Shown piece by piece: positions 33,797-40,554 of a stretch of 64,000 nucleotides of DNA. The notes under the pieces are model-generated. The model saw nothing but the letters and a program-made list of their open reading frames with translations, made no database searches and was not told the DNA's origin. The first letter of the stretch is position 1, and the number at the start of each line of letters is the position of its first letter. Made by a program: the position numbers and the translations under genes. This DNA comes from JABFSS01 sp964497975 (GTDB taxonomy: Bacteria > Patescibacteriota > Gracilibacteria > Peribacterales > Peribacteraceae), in assembly GCA_964497975.1 (NCBI GenBank), contig CAZCFO010000002.1:62001-126000 (forward strand). Reading direction: 5' to 3'.

Positions 33797-33871
33797 TGGT
33801 GGCCCCGGTCAGAATCGAACTGACTACGCCTGCCTCTTCAGGGCAGCGCTCTACCGGTGAGCTACAGGGCC
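33797..33871 (-). tRNA. tRNA-Phe(GAA)
   Basis: Acceptor stem GGCCCTG/CGGGGCC (one T-G pair), D arm GCTC/GAGC, anticodon stem CTGCC/GGCAG with loop CTGAAGA (anticodon GAA), T arm GTCAG/CTGAC with TTCGATT, encoded CCA. A 9-bp hairpin ATTCTGCTA/TAGCAGAAT (33772-33797) lies just beyond its 3' end. Confidence 0.95.
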
Positions 33872-33920
33872 ACGGCAGCCGAGGGATGGTATCAAAAGGA
33901 CCCCTTCTTTCCAAACGCCA

Positions 33921-34754
33921 TCACGCCCGTTTTGTGCCGAGCATTTTCCACACGGCGCTCACCCCCGCCAGATATCCCGCATACGCAATCAGTTCCAGTC
34001 CGCTGGGATTGCCGTTGTAGCCGAGGAGCCCTTTGAAGATGCTCCCGATCGCGCCGTTTTCGTGCAGGAGCGGATAGGTCGTCTCCGAGAGCGGAGCGGG
34101 GTTCAGGTTCCAGAGCGGCTCCGTCAGAAACGGCAGCAGCCCGGCCTCCTGGAACTCATGCACGCCATGCGCGACGAGTCCGGCGGCGAACAGGACCAGC
34201 AGCACGCTGGTGACGGAGAACATGCGGCGCAGCGGGATGATCTCGATGCCGCGGAAGAGGAAGTAGCTCGCGACGACCGCGATGGCGATGCCCAGGAGCC
34301 CTCCGAAGAGCTGCATGCCGGCGTCCGCATGCACGAGCAGCGCCTGGAGGAAGATCACCGTTTCGACCCCTTCGCGCGCCGTGCTCACCAGCACGAGCAA
34401 AAAGATTCCGAGCATGCGCTCCTCCAGCACGTGTCCGCTCACCTTCCCTTCGATCTCGCGGCGGATGGTCCGGCGCTGATTGAGCATCCAGAGAATCATC
34501 CACGAGAGCAGTCCCGCCCCCGCGAACATCGTGAGGCCTTCGTACATCTGTTCCGCCGACCCTTCGAATTCCCCGATGGTCATCCGGAACGCCACCGCCA
34601 CCGCAAAGCTGACGAGCATGCCCGCAAGCACCCCCAGCCAGACCGTCGTGTCGTACTTCCGCTCGCCGATGCGATGGAGGAAGGCGAAGACGATTCCCAC
34701 GACGAGAGAGGCCTCGAGCGTTTCGCGCAGCGTGATGAGAGCGGCTGGGATCAT
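33921..34754 (-). CDS. FTR1-family high-affinity iron permease
   Basis: A 277-residue protein of about seven helices with both REXXE iron-binding motifs: RETLE (10-14) in the first helix and REGVE (127-131) in the fourth, the defining feature of FTR1/EfeU ferric or ferrous permeases. EfeO and EfeB partners and a multicopper oxidase are not adjacent. The ATG at 34754 begins the first conserved helix; sixty upstream codons of the open frame run into the intergenic region and the tRNA-Ala neighbourhood. Confidence 0.93.
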   Translation of the reverse strand: MIPAALITLRETLEASLVVGIVFAFLHRIGERKYDTTVWLGVLAGMLVSFAVAVAFRMTIGEFEGSAEQMYEGLTMFAGAGLLSWMILWMLNQRRTIRREIEGKVSGHVLEERMLGIFLLVLVSTAREGVETVIFLQALLVHADAGMQLFGGLLGIAIAVVASYFLFRGIEIIPLRRMFSVTSVLLVLFAAGLVAHGVHEFQEAGLLPFLTEPLWNLNPAPLSETTYPLLHENGAIGSIFKGLLGYNGNPSGLELIAYAGYLAGVSAVWKMLGTKRA

Positions 34755-34939
34755 AGGAAACGGAGAGAATGCCGTGCGCATGAGCTGAGCGCACCAGCGG
34801 GAAGATCGTATCGAAAGCCCGATGGAATGCCAATAAGGTGGTGGATTTGCAGTTGAAAATTTGTACAATAGGCCCGCGTTGCTCGTGGGGCTGTATCCGC
34901 CCAGGCGGATGATAGAGCCCATCCATTCATTCACATCGT

Positions 34940-35015
34940 GGGGCTGTAGCTCAGCTGATAGAGCGCTACATTCGCATTGTAGAGGTCAGGGGTTTAAGTC
35001 CCCTCAGCTCCACCA
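34940..35015 (+). tRNA. tRNA-Ala(CGC)
   Basis: Acceptor GGGGCTG/CAGCTCC with the G3-U70 pair that identifies alanine tRNAs, D arm GCTC/GAGC, anticodon stem CTACA/TGTAG with loop TTCGCAT (anticodon CGC), T arm AGGGG/CCCCT, encoded CCA. It reads GCG. Confidence 0.96.
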
Positions 35016-35046
35016 TACATGACTTGTAAAACGGAAAAGCCTGCAT

Positions 35047-35075
35047 TTGACATTACTAAAGGAAAGATTTTAAAT
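35047..35075 (+). promoter_or_regulatory. Promoter of the 201-residue gene
   Basis: Consensus TTGACA, 17-bp spacer, TTAAAT, then 7 nt to a GTG start at 35083: the clearest leaderless arrangement in the window. Confidence 0.75.
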
Positions 35076-35082
35076 AACTTCC

Positions 35083-35688
35083 GTGTTCATCCCCTACGAC
35101 GAAAAAATGGCGGGATGGGAAGTGCGCTTCCGTGCCGATGAGAATCCGCAGGGACGTCTTTGTCTGACCACGGATGCCGCCAAGCCGGCGGGCGGAGCGA
35201 TGGTTGCGACGCAGCTGCCCCTCCGGCCGGTCATCAGCCAGAGCCGCAATGCCCTCTGCATCAGCGGAGTGCACGACGCGGATCTGGCAACGTATCTCGA
35301 TCTGGGAACCGGCATATCGGAGGTGCTGTCCGTCACGAAAAATCCGCGCGTGGTGATACAGGAACTCCGTCGCCGCGTGGAGGAAGTACTCGGCGTCCGC
35401 GCCGAAACACTTCCCGAGGGGGAGGACTGGATCGTCCTGTTCGATGTGTACGGTGAGGGCGGGTCCAAGAAGCTCATCACCAGCGCCGAACGCGCGTCGA
35501 CCACGGGAATGCGGAAGCCGTACGTTGCCCAGGGCGCGGCGACGCTCGAAATCGTCGGCCTTCATCATACGCTGCTGCCCCAGGCGCTCTCCGCCGCGCA
35601 TAATCTGCCCATGAGCCAGCCCGCTGAGGAGATCGTGCAGGAACTGCGCCGGAGACTGGATGGGATCATCGGGAAATACGACATCTGA
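35083..35688 (+). CDS. Hypothetical protein, 201 residues
   Basis: A soluble alpha/beta protein starting FIPYDEKMAGWEVRFRADEN, with a charged C-terminal helix (PAEEIVQELRRRLDGIIGKY). No signal peptide and no known motif. The GTG start fits the promoter 7 nt upstream. It is the first of a set of orphan genes downstream of tRNA-Ala, some with lower GC than the surroundings. Confidence 0.65.
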   Translation: MFIPYDEKMAGWEVRFRADENPQGRLCLTTDAAKPAGGAMVATQLPLRPVISQSRNALCISGVHDADLATYLDLGTGISEVLSVTKNPRVVIQELRRRVEEVLGVRAETLPEGEDWIVLFDVYGEGGSKKLITSAERASTTGMRKPYVAQGAATLEIVGLHHTLLPQALSAAHNLPMSQPAEEIVQELRRRLDGIIGKYDI

Positions 35689-35707
35689 TCTCCCCACACA
35701 GGCGGTT

Positions 35708-35736
35708 TTGTTCTTCAGATCAAAAGGGTCTATCCT
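35708..35736 (+). promoter_or_regulatory. Promoter of the 85-residue gene
   Basis: TTGTTC, 17-bp spacer, TATCCT, then 11 nt to ATG 35748. Confidence 0.55.
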
Positions 35737-35747
35737 TCATCTTCCGT

Positions 35748-36005
35748 ATGATCAAAACCTCCTTTGAACAACTCGTGCCGCAGCTTGTCGACGAACTTCA
35801 TCAGTTTGGGGATTTGAGCATTCCCCTACTTCCGGAAGCCCATGGGAAAAGGGAAGAAGTCATCGCTTTGGTGAAAAACGCATACAGGGAAAAATATGGT
35901 CTCCAGGCTGGTATTCAGAGCATTTCAACGAACCATCAAAACCAGCTGGTGATCTTGTTTAGAAAAGGCCCCGATAATCCGGGGTATGAAGTTGATGAAA
36001 ACTAA
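35748..36005 (+). CDS. Hypothetical protein, 85 residues
   Basis: A small soluble protein (FEQLVPQLVDELHQFGDLSI, then NQLVILFRKGPDNPGYEVDE). Codon use is richer in A/T at third positions than in most of the window. Own promoter upstream. No family recognised. Confidence 0.6.
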   Translation: MIKTSFEQLVPQLVDELHQFGDLSIPLLPEAHGKREEVIALVKNAYREKYGLQAGIQSISTNHQNQLVILFRKGPDNPGYEVDEN

Positions 36006-36013
36006 AATTATGG

Positions 36014-36019
36014 TATAAT
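36014..36019 (+). promoter_or_regulatory. Extended -10 box of the 67-residue gene
   Basis: TGG directly before TATAAT gives an extended -10; six nt separate it from ATG 36026. Confidence 0.6.
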
Positions 36020-36025
36020 ATTAAT

Positions 36026-36229
36026 ATGCACCATACCCAACCTGAGGAACTTGTTGGCAAACAAATCTGGATTCCCGATCTGCCGATCAATGACCGGGAT
36101 AAAATCGGTCGCCTTGCGGTTGTCGTCGGTGTAGATGCAGAAGGAAAACTCGATGTTGAAATCGGCGTGCAGAAGGCAAAGCTCTCAGTCCGGCAACTAC
36201 TGGGGACGCCGGAGAGTTCGAAGAATTAA
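36026..36229 (+). CDS. Hypothetical protein, 67 residues
   Basis: LVGKQIWIPDLPINDRDKIG followed by RLAVVVGVDAEGKLDVEIGV suggests a small beta-barrel (SH3-like) domain. No family recognised. The promoter (extended TATAAT) is immediately upstream. The 338-residue gene follows 25 bp downstream. Confidence 0.6.
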   Translation: MHHTQPEELVGKQIWIPDLPINDRDKIGRLAVVVGVDAEGKLDVEIGVQKAKLSVRQLLGTPESSKN

Positions 36230-36254
36230 CTTTCGCTCAGAGTCAATCTTGCGT

Positions 36255-37271
36255 ATGCATCATCAAAAGGAAGCTCTTCGGCAAATCCTTGCAGACATCC
36301 AGCAGGCCAAGGCGGGAGATCGCGAAGCTCTTGAGCGCGCGGAGTCGCAGCTTATTGCTCTACTTTCTGAGGATGTACGAACCGATATCAGTCAGGTGAC
36401 AGCACTGGGCGCACGAGACCCTGGCGCTTCTTCGGGAATTGAGGAACAGATTGTTCACTCTCCCGTCGGCAAGACTTCGCTAACGCAAGCAACCCAAGTA
36501 TTTGGGGAGGCATCGGTAGAAACTGCTGCAAGTGCTCCATCGGTCGCTGTACCGGTTGAGGCCGCTTCTGATTCGGCAGAGCTTCGCCGTTTGCTGATCG
36601 AAAAGGTTGCAGCTGTCGGGATTGCCTTCGTGCACACCCGTTGGACCGGAGGCGAACAAGTTCAAGGAGGTTTTGACATCATTCCCAGTATGAACAGCCC
36701 AATTGTCGATCAAATCAAAGGTATTGTTTCCAGCGGTCCAAGTAAGTTCTTGCAGCTCCCGAGCACGCACACGGGAAAAAAGCCCGGCTGCATCGCATGT
36801 CTCGTTACATATCCCTGCAATCTGCCAATGCGCGGGTATGGGAAGCGTGACTCGTTGGACGAGAATCCAGCCTGGATGGTCTATCTCGGCATCCGTGGAT
36901 CGCGGGGCCAGTACAAGGACAGTACGACCGGGCCTGCGCGCGATGGAAACGTTGGAGACTTCTGTGTGATTCTGCCCGCATCACAACAAAAGGAGTTCGC
37001 GCTGGCGGCTGCCACAGATCCGACAATCGTGATTGATGCCGCGTTGGCCATGATTCCCGAGGAGATGCGCACGCGCCTCATCCTTCCAAAGCAGATCGAC
37101 GTCATCGATCTTGGCGAAGTGGAGAATATCCGCAGCGGGACGGAGTGGGAGCAGCGGCGCGCGGCATGGAAGAAAGCCACGGACGGTCAGCTGTCCGTGC
37201 GTACAGTGCCCCTTGAGGAATACAAGAACTTGGGAGTGAATATATACGACAGTGAAGCAAAAAAATCCTAA
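36255..37271 (+). CDS. Hypothetical protein, 338 residues
   Basis: An N-terminal charged helix (ALRQILADIQQAKAGDREAL), an Ala/Val/Ser-rich low-complexity linker (about 60-120) and a globular C-terminal domain with two Cys pairs (CIACLVTYPCNLPMRG) and a YLGIRGSRGQYKDST segment. No signal peptide. The ATG at 36255 starts the coherent helix; the upstream open frame overlaps the preceding gene. No family recognised; possibly DNA- or metal-associated, not provable. Confidence 0.72.
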   Translation: MHHQKEALRQILADIQQAKAGDREALERAESQLIALLSEDVRTDISQVTALGARDPGASSGIEEQIVHSPVGKTSLTQATQVFGEASVETAASAPSVAVPVEAASDSAELRRLLIEKVAAVGIAFVHTRWTGGEQVQGGFDIIPSMNSPIVDQIKGIVSSGPSKFLQLPSTHTGKKPGCIACLVTYPCNLPMRGYGKRDSLDENPAWMVYLGIRGSRGQYKDSTTGPARDGNVGDFCVILPASQQKEFALAAATDPTIVIDAALAMIPEEMRTRLILPKQIDVIDLGEVENIRSGTEWEQRRAAWKKATDGQLSVRTVPLEEYKNLGVNIYDSEAKKS

Positions 37272-37279
37272 AGCGGACC

Positions 37280-37405
37280 TTAGCCGAATATCCGATACAG
37301 TTCCAACAGGAGCAGGGTGAACCACCCGACCTGGAGGAGCAATTCGACCGCCAGAATAACGTGATGAGGCGAGTCATGCAGTTTCTGCAGTATACTGCTC
37401 TCCAT
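37280..37405 (-). CDS. Possible small membrane protein, 41 residues
   Basis: A short frame from ATG 37405 encodes a soluble N-terminus (ESSILQKLHDSPHHV) and one strongly hydrophobic helix (ILAVELLLQVGWFTLLLLEL) ending YRIFG. It lies convergent to the 338-residue gene and overlaps the start of the transglutaminase-like gene by two bases. The hydrophobic pattern is the only support; it also covers the -10 box of the divergent gene, which argues against it. Confidence 0.3.
   Translation of the reverse strand: MESSILQKLHDSPHHVILAVELLLQVGWFTLLLLELYRIFG
37391..37396 (+). promoter_or_regulatory. -10 box of the transglutaminase-like gene
   Basis: TATACT (palindromic AGTATACT) ends 7 nt before ATG 37404. 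The -35 is weak. Confidence 0.5.
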
Positions 37406-38012
37406 GCATCAGTCGTATTGCTGCTTCGAACCGCACGAACTCCGCGTTCTGCGGTCTCTCCGCACGCCCCAGAAGATCCAGGACTTTTTGGATGAGCTGC
37501 CGATGAACTTCCGCGAGACCTACTGGTCGCCCCGGAAAGTGCTGCGGCTTCGCCGCGCGCATTGCATGGAGGGCGCGATGGTCGCGGCGGTCGCGTTGCG
37601 GCTTGCGGGCTATCCCCCGCTGGTGATGGACCTGAAGGCGACGCCCTACGATGATGACCACGTGGTGGCGGTGTTCCGGCAGGACGGCTGCTGGGGCGCG
37701 ATCAGCAAGACCAATCACGGCGTGTTGCGCTATCGCGAACTCGTCTACAAGACCATCCGGGAGCTCGCGATGTCGTACTTCCACGAATACCTGATCAACG
37801 ACGGCTCCAAGACGCTGCGGTCGTTCTCCAATCCCGTCGATCTCTCCCGGTTCGACAAACGGGGGTGGATGACCGACGAGGAGGATGTCGATTACGTTCC
37901 CGAGTACGTCGACAACGTGAAGCACTTTTCGATCCTCACGAAGGCGCAGATCGCGCGGCTGCGCAAAGCGCATCCGCTCGAGCGGAAAATCGGGCGGGTG
38001 AAGGAGTGGTGA
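37404..38012 (+). CDS. Transglutaminase-like cysteine protein
   Basis: 202 residues. RRAHCMEGAMVAAVALRLAG (Cys near 54), DDDHVVAVFRQDGCWGAISK (His near 90) and the following TNHGVLRYRELVYKT fit the Cys-His-Asp/Asn core of the transglutaminase/protease fold. Such proteins cleave or cross-link peptides, or act as inactive adaptors; the substrate is unknown. ATG 37404 fits the -10 box. Followed by a REP-like palindrome and the convergent pbpC. Confidence 0.7.
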   Translation: MHQSYCCFEPHELRVLRSLRTPQKIQDFLDELPMNFRETYWSPRKVLRLRRAHCMEGAMVAAVALRLAGYPPLVMDLKATPYDDDHVVAVFRQDGCWGAISKTNHGVLRYRELVYKTIRELAMSYFHEYLINDGSKTLRSFSNPVDLSRFDKRGWMTDEEDVDYVPEYVDNVKHFSILTKAQIARLRKAHPLERKIGRVKEW

Positions 38013-38020
38013 TGAGTAGG

Positions 38021-38066
38021 TCATGGTTCGAGGCCCGGTTCGACCGCCGGGCACCTCACCATGACA
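38021..38066. repeat. REP-like palindrome, copy 4
   Basis: TCATGG-GAGG-CCGG paired with CCGG-CCTC-CCATGA; it fills the gap between two convergent genes. Same core as copies at 7.6-7.8, 50.0-50.1 and 58.0-58.2 kb. Confidence 0.75.
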
Positions 38067-38091
38067 CTCCTGTTGGCACTCCATCAGACCA

Positions 38092-40554
38092 TCATTCCTT
38101 TTTCCGAACCGAGAAGGCCTGCTTTGCCGAGAGTGCCCCAGCGCGCGCCTCCACGGTCCATTGTCCGGCGACAGGCTTCCACGTCACCCGAAAGTCCGGG
38201 GCCATTCCCGTGCCGATGCTTGTTCCATTCACGAACCACTCGATGCGCGTGACGCCGTGCGGGGCCTCGGCTTCGAAGATGATCTTCTCACTGGCATCCG
38301 GCACCAGCGGGTTGAGCTCGAATTCGTCGTGGCTGGAGGGCTTCGTGATGATAATTGATTGCTCGTTTTCTCCGAGCCCGTCCCCGCTCCCGGGCCCGCG
38401 AGCGTTGTCTTCCCCGCAGAACGGAGAAAAAGCCTGCGGCGGCTCCTTCCAGCCGTTCTCCCGCGCCCAGCGCCGCACTTCCTGCGGGAAGATCGCGAAG
38501 GTTTCTTCCACGATGAATTGTGGAGGGCACGACTCCCCCGCCCGCAGCCCGTTGCGACGGTCGACCGTCACCCTCCGGAAAATGTCATCGGGCTCCGTCG
38601 GCTCCGTGCCGGCGATGAACTTCTCCCGCACCCGACGCGTGCACAGCTCGGTCGGCAGTTTGCCGGATACCGCGCAGATCTCGCGTTCGATGATCCCGTC
38701 GGGCCGGGGGAAGCCCATGCGCGGCAGGCCGTCCATCGCGGCGAGCATCACGTCGTGGAAGATCGGCCCCGCGCCCGTGACGCCGGAGGTGCCCTTCATG
38801 GGCGAGTTGTCGGCATTGCCCACCCACACGCCCACGATCCGCTGCGGGGTGTACCCCACCGTCCAGTTGTCGCGCGAGTTGCGGGTGGTGCCCGTCTTGG
38901 CGGCGACGGGGAAATCGAAGCTCAGCGGGCCGCCCTCCCCGAACTGCTCCAGGCGCGCGGCATCATCACTGAGAATATCGGTGATCAGCCAGGCCACGCG
39001 CGGATCCAGAACATTCCTTGATTCCGCGATGGGGTCGTCCATCACGGCCCGTTCTTCGAGCGTCTTCCCTCCGCGCGCGAACGCCGCGTATGCGCGCGTC
39101 AGCTCCAGGAGCGACACTTCGGGATCCCCGAGCGTGAGCGCGAGGCCGTAGTGTTCGGGAGTCTCCGTGAGGCTCGTGAGTCCCAGCTCGCGCAGAAAGT
39201 GCAACAGGTTGCCGATGCCCACGCGCTCCAGCACTTTGACCGCGGCGATGTTGTACGAGTTGCCCAGCGCCTCGCGGTAGCGCACCAGGCCGTGGTAGCC
39301 GTAGTCGTAATTGCGCGGGACGTACGGATTGCCCTCCTGCGTGAAGAACTGCGTCTCGACGTCGGCGACGGTCGTCGCGGCCGTGGCGCCGTTCTCGAAT
39401 GCGAGCGCGTAGGTGAAGGGTTTGAGGGCCGATCCCGGCTGGCGGGGCGAGACGGCGACGTTCACCGCGCCGTCGTGCTCGGCGTCAAAATAATCGGCGC
39501 TGCCGGCCATGGCGAGGATGTCGCCGCTGACGGCATCCAGCACCACGACCGCGGCCGATGTGACGTTCTTGTCGCGCAGGGCCTCCATCTGCTTTTCAAT
39601 CGATCGCTCCACCGCGTGCTGCAGACCCAGATCCAGCGTCGTCGTCAGCTCCCGGGCGCCGGGAGGGATGTCACGCCCGGCCAGCAGCTGGAACACGAAA
39701 TGCGGCGCCTCCACGTTCACCCTGTCGGGAGCCAGACGGATGGCCGCCGCGGAGGCCTCCGCTTCCTGCCCGGCGGTGATAACCCCCTGTTCCCGCATCG
39801 CTTTGAGCACGGCCGCCTGACGCTCCCGCGCGCGCGGCATGGTGCGGAACGGGTCGAAACCCGCGGGCGATTGCAGCAACCCGATGAGCAGCGACGTCTC
39901 CGCGAGGCTCAGCTCGCCCGCCGATTTGCCGAAGTAGGTCGTTGCGGCCGCCTGCAGTCCGTAGGCCTGATGTCCGAAGTAGGCGGAATTGAGATACGCC
40001 TCCAGGATCTCCTGCTTGCTCATGCGCGCGTCGAGCCGGAGGGCGTAGTACGCTTCAAAAATTTTATGAACATACGAACGATTGCGGCCGGTAGGGGCAT
40101 TGCATGCAATGCCCCTACAATCTTGATTATCATTCGATTGCTGAAGCAGGATTCGCACCAACTGTTGAGTAAGTGTGCTGCCGCCGGAGACGATCCGTCC
40201 TCCGGTGACGTTCTGCCATGCCGCCCGAAGTATCCCGCGAAGGCTGACGCCCGGGTGTGTCAAAAATGTCCGGTCCTCGACGGCGATGAGGGCGTCCACC
40301 GCGGAGGCGGGAATGCGCTCGTACGGCAGCCATTCATTGCTCCCGGGCGCGCCGTTGCGGTACTCGTAGAGCAGCGCGCCGTTGCGGTCGAGAATCCGCA
40401 CCGTCTGCGAAGCATCCGCGCCCCGAAGCGCTCTGGGCAGCGGGAAGAATAAGAGAAGAAGAAGCACGCCGGCCGCGCAGGAAATCCAAAGCAGAGGCCG
40501 TCTGCGGACGGCCTCTGCGGAAACGCGGTACCAGCGTCGAAACAGGTTCATCAT
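38092..40554 (-). CDS. pbpC: Penicillin-binding protein 1C
   Basis: An 820-residue bifunctional peptidoglycan synthase. N-terminal anchor (about 20-40), GT51 transglycosylase with EDRTF (93-97) and GGSTLTQQ (124-131), transpeptidase with S375-x-x-K378 in PGSALKPF and KTG in AAKTGTTRNSRDNWT, and a C-terminal BiPBP_C beta domain. Residues about 139-163 (through DNQDCRGIACNAPTGRN) are encoded by a 28-bp perfect palindrome plus flanks, an in-frame insertion between the GT51 motifs. It overlaps the alpha-2-macroglobulin stop by 4 bp, the arrangement known from E. coli pbpC-yfhM. Confidence 0.97.
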   Translation of the reverse strand: MMNLFRRWYRVSAEAVRRRPLLWISCAAGVLLLLLFFPLPRALRGADASQTVRILDRNGALLYEYRNGAPGSNEWLPYERIPASAVDALIAVEDRTFLTHPGVSLRGILRAAWQNVTGGRIVSGGSTLTQQLVRILLQQSNDNQDCRGIACNAPTGRNRSYVHKIFEAYYALRLDARMSKQEILEAYLNSAYFGHQAYGLQAAATTYFGKSAGELSLAETSLLIGLLQSPAGFDPFRTMPRARERQAAVLKAMREQGVITAGQEAEASAAAIRLAPDRVNVEAPHFVFQLLAGRDIPPGARELTTTLDLGLQHAVERSIEKQMEALRDKNVTSAAVVVLDAVSGDILAMAGSADYFDAEHDGAVNVAVSPRQPGSALKPFTYALAFENGATAATTVADVETQFFTQEGNPYVPRNYDYGYHGLVRYREALGNSYNIAAVKVLERVGIGNLLHFLRELGLTSLTETPEHYGLALTLGDPEVSLLELTRAYAAFARGGKTLEERAVMDDPIAESRNVLDPRVAWLITDILSDDAARLEQFGEGGPLSFDFPVAAKTGTTRNSRDNWTVGYTPQRIVGVWVGNADNSPMKGTSGVTGAGPIFHDVMLAAMDGLPRMGFPRPDGIIEREICAVSGKLPTELCTRRVREKFIAGTEPTEPDDIFRRVTVDRRNGLRAGESCPPQFIVEETFAIFPQEVRRWARENGWKEPPQAFSPFCGEDNARGPGSGDGLGENEQSIIITKPSSHDEFELNPLVPDASEKIIFEAEAPHGVTRIEWFVNGTSIGTGMAPDFRVTWKPVAGQWTVEARAGALSAKQAFSVRKKE
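40091..40118. repeat. Perfect 28-bp palindrome inside pbpC
   Basis: GTAGGGGCATTGCA followed by its exact reverse complement. It is translated in frame. A related 24-bp palindrome lies in recG (55778-55801). Confidence 0.9.

Noticed and set aside
36026..36229. Toxin-antitoxin interpretation of the 85- and 67-residue gene pair
   Set aside because: Sizes and order would fit, but neither protein shows a toxin or antitoxin motif, and each has its own promoter.
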